This document shows, piece by piece, positions 23,435 to 33,440 of a stretch of DNA of 64,000 nt (the stretch's first letter is position 1; each line of letters begins with the position of its first letter). The stretch spans positions 767,200,153 to 767,264,152 of the forward strand of contig NC_081414.1 of assembly GCF_030272615.1 (NCBI RefSeq). Direction: 5' to 3'. Under the pieces are notes generated by a model. It searched no databases. It saw nothing but the letters and a program-made list of their open reading frames with translations, and had not been told where the DNA came from. Made by a program: the position numbers and the translations under genes. Origin of the DNA: Cryptomeria japonica (Eukaryota > Streptophyta > Pinopsida > Cupressales > Cupressaceae).

Positions 23435-25873
23435 TCAAATGTCAAATGTTTGATTCAATAGATCATTTGTCATGACAATTTGATCCACCACAGATGTGTC
23501 CTGGCTGAGAAATGAATGCATCTTTGAAGAATCTTTAATTGTTCGACAATCCAATCTATCTCCCATTGTTCCCTCCTCAACCAACCAAAAGAATCTGCTC
23601 ACTGTTGAATCAAGAGTACCTCCATGTGACAATGCTGAACTACACCAATCAACAATAGAACATGCATCAGAGAAATTTGCACCTGAAATCCTCAATTGCT
23701 CCTTAACTAGAGCTCTCTTCAAACATGCACTTGCTCCATTATGCTCTCCCTTCCCATGCCCCGCCTCAAAAAAACACCAAATATGAGGTATACGCCTCTC
23801 CACATGCATTCTACTCAACCAATAAAACATACGGGCATTCTTGAATTGACCCATATGGTTATCTGACCATATTATATGTCGGTCAATTGCAATATCTTTC
23901 TGATGCAAGAACTCAAAAAAATTCTCGAAAGAATGTTGCACATACTCAGAGGAGTGTGATCTATCATCACTCATATAAAAATGATACTCCCTGATTATCT
24001 TCCTGTCCTCTTATGTACTATCAGGAGCATGTCTATATGTAATGTGAACAAAAATAGCAATTTGGACTGAATTGTAGTACTGAGACTGTACCTCATTTTG
24101 TGGTTGCAATGTATAGTTCTCTGCAAAATCAACCACCGATACAATAGTGCCAATCGAGAAAGAGTTCTTACACATCCTGAACTGTTGATCCAACCATTGA
24201 GACCTATGGGTGTGCCTTGCATACTTGTAGAAAAGATTTTCCTTAAAATCTAAAATAAAATCAGCAATACTCACTTCTCTTGAGACTAATTCGCATCTAG
24301 AACCTTCACCTCCACTCTTCAAAGTATATTTCACTATCTCATATCTTTTTTTCTCAACATAATTATTTCCAAACTCATGTTCACTGCCCTCATGAAAACA
24401 TGAAACAAACTTTGACAACCCACCGCATTCTGAGCACTTCTCATTCAAACAATCATTTCTATAGAAATAGCAGCCATCATCTCTAGCGCATAAAAATAGA
24501 TCTTGCAAGTCTCTTGATGATCTTGGAAATAGCATTGCACCACACTCCTGCAACATCTCATTAGTATGCATCGTAGAACGAATATGACATAAAAGTTCAT
24601 GGTACATTGAAAACTCCACATGGTACTTGCAACAACAAGTATTGCGAATCTTAAGAGGAACACAATAAAATGGTTTCAAAGATTCAAAGGCCCTTTGTGA
24701 TATTTGCAAAGTTGGATGTAATTCACAAATTTTTTTGTACAACATTGTTTGGCTTGATTCCAAGAAATGTTTGGGATGCGGTGTGTGGTCTCGATTGCCG
24801 ATTCTTAATTTCAAAACGTCCTTTAGATTGGGTGACACTCTAGAATTAGAGTGCCAAAATTGTTGAATCTCTTCCTTCACATTGTCAGTCAACTTTCTAT
24901 CAACATGTGGAATCCTCCCACTAAATGCCTATGTATCTTGTTGAAGTGGATCGTCAAGTCTTTGTCTTCGTGCAAGTACTCTATCCAAAGTTTTACGGTT
25001 TATGTTAAAATCAACACAAGTTTGTCTCATTTGATGAGCCTTCCTCAATTGATGGCATACTAAGGAGGTTGTAATCACTCTTCGAGCAGCTCTCTTTTGA
25101 TGAGCCTTCCTCAATTGATGGCATACTAAGGAGGTTGTAATCACTCTTCGAGCAACTCTCTTATCTCTTTCTTTGGTATTCTTTCCAATAGAATCGAGAG
25201 CGTCAAATAGATTTTTTGCAATAATAGAATTTCTCTCCGTCTTCTTGTTCATATGAATCTTCAATTTCTTTAGCAATGGTCTCATCTTTATCATCTTTAG
25301 CAATTGAGAAAAGAGTTGGTATTGCTCATTCAATGTCTTATTGCTAAAATTTTGGTTGAAAATTTTTTTAGCCCACAACCGAACGGTTCTTGTTGACCTC
25401 CTGCCTTCAAGATTCGCAATAATGTTCTCATCGATTTCAAATAACCATTTTGGGGTTCTTGAAGGTCTTGGATTTGGAATTTGTCTTTCATCCATCAGAG
25501 GGTCTTCATTTCTAAAGTAATTAGGTGTTACATATGGTTCACTTGGTGAGAAAATTCCACCTTCAATGTTAAAGTTTTCCACATTTTCACCTCCTATGTC
25601 AAAATTTTCCACATTTTGAGCATTTTCATTATCACTTTCAACATTTTCAAAATTTTCAATATTTTCACTTTCAAAATTTACATTTTCATTTTCAATAACT
25701 TGTGGCACATTTTCAATTTTAATTTCCTCTTCAGTTGAAGTAACATTAGCAATATTTAACATAACTTGTCTTCTCCTCCTATGACATTCTCTATCTCTTT
25801 CTCTATACACTTCAACTTAGTCATTTGAAAGTTTTCTTTTGCGTTTAGACTTTCGACGACTACTACTCCCCAT
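23435..25873 (-). pseudogene. Transposon gene 2: DDE-transposase-like protein, three stops
   Basis: One frame of 813 codons runs from the ATG at 25873 to the stop at 23435. It is interrupted only by stops at 25817-25819 (TAA), 24929-24931 (TAG) and 24011-24013 (TAA). The N-terminus is very basic (MGSSSRRKSKRKRKLSND, then ECHRRRRQ), suggesting nuclear import and DNA binding. A low-complexity Asn/Glu region follows, then a 22-residue in-frame duplication (RRVITTSLVCHQLRKAHQ, twice; DNA period 66 bp near 25031-25160). A Cys-rich zinc-binding-like block contains CCCKYH and CLNEKCSECGG. The C-terminal third has VVDFAENY, IIWSDNHMGQFKN and EAGHGKGEHNGA. I read these as the acidic positions of an RNase-H-fold DDE nuclease, by analogy with a transposon protein class in animals and plants with similar WSD..QFK and HGKG motifs. 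The superfamily (perhaps Sola-like) is a guess. The copy is inactive, with no frameshift. Confidence 0.7.
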
Positions 25874-26640
25874 TTCCCTCCACACATATGTTCCTTCATG
25901 ATTGACAGTGTAAGTTTTCACTTTAAGAATCTCCTAAAAGCACAAATTTGTCTCTAGCTATCTGAAACTCCATGATCCTCGATAGAAAACATAGGACCCA
26001 GACTATCGGCCGTTGGAATCTATAGAATGGCCCACAAACCCTTTTTTTTTTTGGTTTTTAGTACTAAAATTGGATATCGGATAAAATCAGATATCAGATT
26101 TTATCCAATATCCATATGGCTCACTTGGTGAGGCAATTCCACCTTCAATGTTAAATTTTTCCACATTTTCACCTCCTATGTCAAAATTTTCCACATTTTG
26201 AGCATTTTCATTATCACTTTCAACATTTTCAAAATTTTCAATATTTTCACTTTCAAAATTTACATTTTCATTTTCAATAACTTGTGGCACATTTTCAATA
26301 TCAATTTCCTCTTCAATTGAAGTAACATTAGAAATATTTAACATAACATGTCTTCTCCTCCTATGACATTCTCTATCTCTTTCTCTATACACTTCAACTT
26401 GGTCATTTGAAAGTTTTCTTTTGCGTTTAGACTTCCGACGACTACTACTCCCCATTTCCCTCTACACATATGCTCCTTCGTGATTGACAATGTAAGTTTT
26501 CACTTTAAGAATCTCCTAAAAGAACAAATTTGTCTCTAGCTGTCTGAAACCCCATGATCCTCGACAAAAAATATAGGACCCAGACTATTGGCCGTTGGAA
26601 TCTACAGAATGGCCCACAAACCCTTTTTTTTTTTGTTAAA
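25527..26640. repeat. 582-bp tandem duplication of the transposase 5' end
   Basis: The start region of the transposase gene plus its upstream flank occurs twice, offset by 582 bp (ATG at 25873 and again at 26455). The copies are nearly identical through the Asn/Glu-rich codons, and the flank also repeats, including CCATGATCCTCGA and the CCCACAAACCC plus poly-T phrase. Each unit ends beside a GATATC(C)GAT-type motif. Confidence 0.9.
26087..26455 (-). pseudogene. Duplicated transposase N-terminal fragment
   Basis: A 122-codon frame with the same basic start as the transposase (MGSSSRRKSKRKRK) and the same Asn/Glu-rich stretch. It then runs out into the GATATC-rich junction. Where the full gene has TAA at 25817 this copy has CAA (Gln), so the stop in the main gene arose after the duplication by C-to-T change. 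Confidence 0.85.
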
Positions 26641-26773
26641 ATCCGATATCCGATTTTTGTAAAAAAATATGTGGTCCCCAAAAAAAATTCCCGTTGTTGC
26701 CATTTATGAACTAAACTACCACATGGAAAAAATCCGATATCCAATTAAATCAGATATCAGATTTTATTGGTCA

Positions 26774-26898
26774 TATTTTAGAGAGAGAGAGGGATAGAAG
26801 GAGAGACAGAGACAGAGACAGAGACAGAGTGAGAGAGAGAAAGAGAGGGGGAGAGAGAGCGAGAGGAGAGAGAGAGAGAGGGGGGGGGAGAGCAGGAA

Positions 26899-26936
<38 letters not shown>

Positions 26937-26950
26937 AGAGAGAGAAAGAC
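26774..26950. repeat. (GA)n-rich microsatellite, left
   Basis: Almost pure purine tract of GAGA/GACAGA/GGGA words between the left foldback arm and the satellite. Long open frames through it (Ser/Leu repeats on the minus strand) are composition artefacts. Confidence 0.95.
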
Positions 26951-29900
26951 ACCATATCACCCCTAGGACCCCTTAAGACACCAAATCATGTCATTAGGGG
27001 TCATATTGTGTCTTACGGGGTTGTAGGACACAATATGACCCCTAATGACATGATTTGGTGTCGTTAGGGGTCATATGGTGTCTTGGGAAACCATAGGACC
27101 CCTTAAGACACAATATGACCCCTTAGGACACAATATGACCCAAAGCGACCCAATATGGTGTCACTAGGGGTCATATGGTGTCCTAAGAGGTCATAAGGGT
27201 TCATGGGACACCGTATGACACCATAGGACCCCTTAAGACACCAAATCATAACATTAGGGGTCATATTGTGTCTTACAGGGTCGTAGGACACAATATGACT
27301 CCTAACGACATGATTTGGTGTCTTAAGGGGTCCTATGGTGTCGTTAGGGGTCATATGGTGTCCGTAGGGGTCATATGGTGTCCCATGAACCCTTATGACC
27401 TCTTAGGGCACCATATGACCCCTAATGACACCATATTAATGTGTCCTAAGGGGTCATATTGTATCTTAAGGGGTCCTATGGTGTAAATATGATGCCTAAC
27501 GACATGATTCGGTGTCTTAAGGGATCCTATGGTGTCACAAGACACCATAGGACCCCTAACGACACCATAGGACCCCTTAAGACACCAAATCATGTCATTA
27601 GGGGTCATATTGTGTCTTACGGGGTTGTAGAACACAATATGACCCCTAACAACATGATTTGGTGTCATTAGGGGTCATATGGTGTCCATAGGGGTCATAT
27701 GGTGTCTTGAGACACCATAGGACCCCTTAAGACACAATATGACCCCTAATAACACAATATGACCCAAAGCGACCCAATATGGTGTCACTAGGGGTCATAT
27801 GGTGTCCTAAGAGGTCATAAGGGTTCATGGGACATCATATGACACCATAGGACCCCTTAAGACACCAAATCATAACATTAGGGGTCATATTGTGTCTTAC
27901 GGGGTCGTAGGACACAATATGACCCCTAACGACATGATTTGGTGTCTTAAGGGGTCCTATGGTGTCGTTAGGGGTCATATGGTTTCCATAGGGGTCATAT
28001 GGGGTCCCATGAACCCTTATGACCTCTTAGGACACCATATGACCCCTAATGACACCATATTGTTGTGTCCTAAGGGGTCATATTGTGTCTTAAGGGGTCC
28101 TATGGTGTAAATATGACCCCTAACGACATGATTTGGTGTCTTAAGGGATCCTATGGTGTCACAAGACACCATATGACCCCTAACGACACCATAGGACCCC
28201 TTAAGACACCAAATCATGTCATTAGGGGTCATATTGTGTTTTACGGGGTCGTAGAACACAATATGACCCCTAACAACATGATTTGGTGTCATTAGGGGTC
28301 ATATGGTGTCCATAGGGGTCATATGGTGTCTTGGGAAACCATAGGACTCCTTAAGACACAATATGACCCCTAATGACACAATATGACCCAAAGTGACCCA
28401 ATATGGTGTCACTAGGGGTCATATGGTGTCCTAAGAGGTCATAAGGGTTCATGGGACACCATATGACACCATAGGACCCCTTAAGACACCAAATCATAAT
28501 ATTAGGGGTCATATTGTGTCTTACGGGGTTGTAGGACACAATATGACCCCTAACGACATGATTTGGTGTCTTAAGGGGTCCTATGGTGTCTTAAGGGGTC
28601 CTATGGTGTCGTTAGGGGTCAAATGGTGTCCCATGAACCCTTACGACCTCTTAGGACACCATATGACCCCTAATGACACCATATTGTTGTGTCCTAAGGG
28701 GTCATATTGTGTCTTAAGGGATCCTATGGTGTAAATATGACCCCTAACGACATGATTTGGTGTCTTAGGGGATCCTATGGTGTCACAAGACACCATATGA
28801 CCCCTAATGACACCATAGGACCCCTTAAGACACCAAATCATGTCATTAGGGGTCATATTGTGTTTTACGAGGTCGTAGAACACAATATGACCCCTAACAA
28901 CATGATTTGGTGTCGTTAGGGGTCATATGGTGTCCATAGGGGTCATATGGTGTCTTGCGAAACCATAGGACCCCTTAAGACACAATATGACCCCTAATGA
29001 CACAATATGACCCAAAGTGACCCAATATGGTGTCACTAGGGGTCATATGGTTTCCTAAGAGGTCATAAGGGTTCATGGGACATGATATGACACCATAGGA
29101 CCCCTTAAGACACCAAATCATAATATTAGGGGTCATATTGTGTCTTACGGGGTCGTAGGACACAATATGACCCCTAACGACATGATTTGGTGTCTTAAGG
29201 GGTCCTATGGTGTCATTAGGGGTCATATGGTGTCCCATGAAGCCTTATGACCTCTTAGGACACCATATGACCCCTAATGACACCATATTGTTGTGTCCTA
29301 AGGGGTCATATTTTGTCTTAAGGAGTCCTATGGTGTAAATATGACCCCTAACGACATGATTTGGTGTCTTAAGGGGTGCTATGGTGTCACAAGACACCAT
29401 ATGACCCCTAATGACTCCATAGGACCCCTTAAGACACCAAAACATGTCATTAGGGGTCATATTATGTCTTATGGGGTCGTAGGACACAATATGAATCCGA
29501 ACAACTTGATTTGGTCTCGTTAGGGGTCATATGGTGTCCATAGGGGTCATATGGTGTCTTGGGACACCATAGGACCCCTTAAGACACAATATGACCCCTA
29601 ATGACACAATATGAACCAAAGCAATCCAATATGGTGTCACTAGGGGTCATATGGTGTCCTAAGAGGTCATAAGGGTTCATGGGACACCATATGACACCAT
29701 AGGACCCCTTAAGACACCAAATCATAACATTAGGGGTCATATTATGTCTTACAGGGTCGTAGGACACAATATGACCCCTAACGACATGAGTTGGTGTCGT
29801 TAGGTGTCATATGGTGTCCATAGGGGTCATATGGTGTCTTGGGACACCATAGGACTCCTTAAGACACGATATGACCCTTAATGACACAATGTGACCCAAA

Positions 29901-32157
29901 GCGACCCAATATGGTGTTACTAGAGGTCATATGGTGTCCTAAGAGGTCATAAGGGTTCATGGGACACCATATGACACCATAGGACCCCTTAAGACACCAA
30001 ATCATAACATTAGGGGTCATATTATGTCTTACGAGGTCGTAGGACATAATATGACCCCTAACGGCATGATTTGGTGTCTTAAGGGGTCCTATGGTGTTGT
30101 TAGGGGTCATATGGTGTCCATAGGGGTCATATGGTGTCCCATGAACCCTTATGACCTCTTAGGACACCATATGATCCCTAATGACACCATATTGTTGTGT
30201 CTTGAGAGGTCATATTGTGTCCTAAGGGGTCCTATGGTGTCACAAGACACCATATGACCCCTAACGACACCATAGGACCCCTTAAGACACCAAATCATGT
30301 CATTAGGGGTCATATTGTGTCTTACGGGGTTGTAGGACACAATACTACCCCTAACGATGTGATTTGGTGTCGTTAGGGGTCATATGGTGTCTTGGGACAC
30401 CATAGGACCCCTTAAGACACGATATGACCCCTTAGGACATAATATGACCCAAAGCGACCCAATATGGTGTCACTAGGGGTCATATGGTGTCCTAAGAGGT
30501 CATAAGGGTTCATGGGTCACCATATGACACCATAGGACCCCTTAAGACACCAAATCATAACATTAGCGATCATATTGTGTCTTACTGGGTCGTAGGACAC
30601 AATATGACCGCTAACGACATGATTTGGTGTCTTAAGGGGTCCTATGGTGTCGTTAGGGGTCATATGGTGTCCATAGGGGTCATATGGTGTCCCATGAACC
30701 CTTATGACCTCTTAGGACACCATATGACCCGTAATGACACCATATTGTTGTGTCCTAAGGGGTCATATTGTGTCTTAAGGGGTCCTATGGTGTAAATATG
30801 ACCCCTAACGACATGATTTGGTGTCTTAAGGGGTCCTATGGTGTTGTCTTGTGACACCATAGGACCCCTTAAGACACCAAATCATTATGTTAGGGGTCAT
30901 ATTGTGTCTTACAGGGTCGTAGGATGCAATATGACCCCTAACGACATGATTTGGTGTCGTTAGGGGTCATATGGTGTCCATAGGGGTCATATGGTGTCCC
31001 ATGAACCCCAATGACACAATATGACCCAAAGCGACCCAATATGGTGTCACTAGGGGTCATATGGTGTCCTAAGAGGTCATAAGGGTTCATGGGACACCAT
31101 ATGACACCATAGGACCCCTTAAGACATCAAATCATAACATTAGGGGTCATATTGTGTCTTACAGGGTCGTAGGACACAATATGACCCCTAACGACATGAT
31201 TTGGTGTCTTAAGGGGTCCTATGGTGTCGTTAGGTGTCATATGGTGTCCATATGGGTCATATGGTGTCCCATGAACCCTTATGACCTCTTAGGACACCAT
31301 ATGACCCCTAATGACACCATATTGTTGTGTCCTAAGGGGTCATATTGTGTCTTAAGGGGTCCTATGGTGTAAATATGACCCCTGACAACATGATTTGGTG
31401 TCTTAAGGGGTCCTATGGTGTCACAAGACACCATATGACCCCTAATGACACCATAGGACCCCTTAAGACACCAAACCATGTCATTAGGGGTCATATTGTG
31501 TCTTATGGGGTTGTAGGATGCAATATGACCCCTAACGACATGATTTGGTGTCGTTATTGGTCATATGGTGTCCATAGGGGTCATATGGTGTCTTGGGACA
31601 CCATAGGACCCCTTAAGACATAATATGACCCCTTAGGACACAATATGACCCAAAGCAACCCAATATGGTGTCACTAGGGGTTATATGTCATCCTAAGAGG
31701 TCATAAGGGTTTATGGGATACCATATGACACCATAGGACCCCTTAAGACACCAAATCATGTTGTTAGGGGTCATATTATGTCTTACGGGGTCGTAGGACA
31801 CAATATGACCCCTAACAACACAATTTGGTGTCTAAAGGGGTCTTATGGTGTCACAAGACACCATATGACCCCTAACAACACCAATCGACCCCTTAAGACA
31901 TCAAATCATAACATTAGGGGTCATATTGTGTCTTATGGGGTCATAGGACACAATATGACCCTTAATGACATGATTTTGTGTCTTAAGGGGTCCGATGGTG
32001 TTGTTAGGGGTCATATGCTGTCCATAGGGGTCATATGGTGTCCCATGAACCCTTATGACCTCTTAGGACACCAAATGACCCCTAATGACACCATATTGGG
32101 TCGCTTTGGGTCATATTGTGTCCTAAGGGGTCATATTATGTCCTAAGGGCTCCTATG
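26951..32157. repeat. 20-bp-period self-complementary satellite with about 624-bp higher order
   Basis: The basic word is GGGGTCATATGGTGTC or its complement GACACCATATGACCCC (16 nt), separated by 4-nt spacers such as TTAA, TAAT, CATA or GTTA, giving a 20-bp period. Both orientations alternate, so the array is palindromic at all scales. A higher-order unit is visible: the GACCCAAAGCGACCC-type phrase recurs at about 27137, 27761, 28386, 29010, 29613, 29893, 30448, 31024 and 31649, with 624-625 bp the commonest step. As 60 is a multiple of both 20 and 3, open frames occur on both strands and repeat every 20 residues. I do not regard them as genes. Confidence 0.95.
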
Positions 32158-32251
32158 GTCTCTCTCTCTCTCTCCATCTCCTCTCTCTCTCTCTTTCCCT
32201 CTCCTTCTCTCTCTCTCTCTCCCTCTCTCTCTCTCCTCTCTCCTTCTCTCT

Positions 32252-32321
<70 letters not shown>

Positions 32322-32402
32322 CCTCCTCTCCCTCTCCTCATCTCTCTCTCTCTCTTTCTCCCTCTCTCTCTCTCTCTTTCTCCCTCTCTCTCTCTCCTTC
32401 TC
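32158..32402. repeat. (CT)n-rich microsatellite, right
   Basis: Pyrimidine tract of TCTC/CCCTC/TTTC words, the mirror of the GA tract at 26774-26950, between the satellite and the right foldback arm. The open frames over it (Ser/Leu on one strand, Arg/Glu on the other) are artefacts. Confidence 0.95.
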
Positions 32403-32512
32403 ACCAATAAAATCCAATATCCGATTTAATCAGATATCGGATTTCTGCCATGTGGCAGTTTACTTCATAAATGGCGGCAAAGGTAAATTCTTTGGGGACC
32501 GCAAATTTTTGT

Positions 32513-33387
32513 ACTCAAATTTTCAAATTTCAAATTTCAGCTTGGGAATGATTTGGTATTAGGCTTGGAAGTGACAAGCCTGGAAAGTCAACTGAAAAAT
32601 GTGTTTTTTAGTATTCCTTGATTTTCCAGACTTTACACTGGTGGCTGACGACTTTTTTTGTAACCAAAATTGATAAAATGAAAAGGGTATTTTAAGGACG
32701 TTCCCATCTTTCCAACAATATAAGGCTTGTCTTATTCCAACTTTAGTAAATAATTATTATTTATTTTCTAATTGAATTCTGACAATAGTCCTGATTGATA
32801 TACTGATTGAAAAACACTCATAACTTTCAAACAGTATAACATTTTTTGAAACCGAAACATGCGTCACATCCTATGCTTCGTCTACTATAGGGAAATTTAA
32901 AAAAAATAAAATTCATAAGGTTTTGACCAAGTTAAGGTGGTCAGATGTAGGAGTTTCTGAATTTCTAAAAAGTTGTAGTAAAAAAATCATAAATAATTAT
33001 TTAATTCATAAAAAATTAAAACAAAATATGTGTCACATCCGGACATGAGTCTAATACTTATATTATAAATATTATAAAAAAATATTAAGATTTGATTGTG
33101 ATTAGGGTGGTCAGACATATGTCTACTTCTTTTTTTTTTTTTTCTGAAATTTTAGTACCACTGCATTGAAATTTGAAATTTTCATCAAATAGGATTTTTT
33201 TTTCCAAAAAACAACTAGTAGCTTAGAAACTACATTCAATTTTCTATATATTCTCTTCTTACATATTTTAAAAATAATGTTCACAACTTATTCAAATTTT
33301 CATGTCAAGTTGCATAACTCTGATTTTTCTGAAATTTCATTGCCACTTAAGGGCCTGTTTTGGCACATCATGATCCTGCACATACCC
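32513..33387. other. Right subterminal region of the giant element
   Basis: AT-rich non-coding sequence between the foldback and the right terminal inverted repeat. I see poly-T and poly-A runs but no gene. The last 17 bp are the right terminal repeat. Confidence 0.5.
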
Positions 33388-33440
33388 TAAACTTTAAAAT
33401 CTCTTTATGGACTCAAGTAGTCCCCAAGAGATTGGTACAA
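33388..33440 (+). pseudogene. Copy B copia RT resumes after the insertion
   Basis: Immediately after the right TAAA the plus strand reads KSLYGLK, a stop, then SPRDWYN, the next conserved block of copia RT. It is contiguous in sense with the fragment that stops at 16857. This supports the right boundary of the giant element. The reading decays beyond 33440. Confidence 0.8.

Larger units (their letters stand above)
26656..32512. repeat. Giant inverted repeat / foldback structure (5.9 kb)
   Basis: The left arm (about 26656-26772) and the inverted right arm (about 32401-32512) align over roughly 112 bp with only scattered differences. Shared words include GTGGTCCCCAAA, GCCATTTATGAA and ATTTTATTGG. 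Inside the arms the symmetry continues: a GA tract on the left faces a CT tract on the right, and the satellite between them ends at 32086-32158 with an inverted copy of the phrase at about 27085-27160. A transcript through it could fold into one very long hairpin. It may belong to the giant transposon or be a separate foldback insertion. Confidence 0.85.
16858..33387. mobile_element. 16.5-kb DNA-transposon-like element with two genes and a giant foldback
   Basis: The left end is GGGTTAGTGCGGGATCA and the inverted right end is GGGTATGTGCAGGATCA, 14 of 17 identical, with weaker similarity beyond. TAAA flanks both ends (16854-16857 and 33388-33391). Copy C of the host repeat shows the uninterrupted target at about 54757 (TTTATAAACATAAGAAATCT). 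Inside are a spliced gene (plus), a 360-bp satellite array, a DDE-transposase-like gene (minus) and a giant inverted repeat. A GATATC(C)GAT-type motif recurs near 17005, 17463, 17552, 26068-26110, 26641, 26733 and 32412, and could be transposase-binding sites. Several superfamilies make 4-bp target duplications (Sola, Academ, Ginger and others); I cannot assign one. Parts of the interior could be later nested insertions. Confidence 0.72.

Noticed and set aside
23496-23786. Plus-strand open frame antisense to the transposase
   Set aside because: The minus strand carries the conserved motifs; this is its mirror.
26951-32157. Regular short repeats with short spacers, superficially like a CRISPR array, and many open frames on both strands
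   Set aside because: The spacers are 4 nt and not unique, the repeats occur in both orientations, and the genome is a plant. The frames are kept open by the 20-bp period and repeat the same 20 residues, so they are not genes.
32136-32562. Open frames rich in Ser/Leu or Arg/Glu over the CT tract, and the equivalents over 26764-26960
   Set aside because: Direct translation of a dinucleotide repeat; no start context or domain.
16858-33387. Calling the giant element CACTA/EnSpm or Mutator
   Set aside because: The termini are GGGT rather than CACT(A/G), and the target duplication is 4 bp rather than 3 bp (CACTA) or 8-11 bp (Mutator). The transposase lacks the motifs I know from either group.
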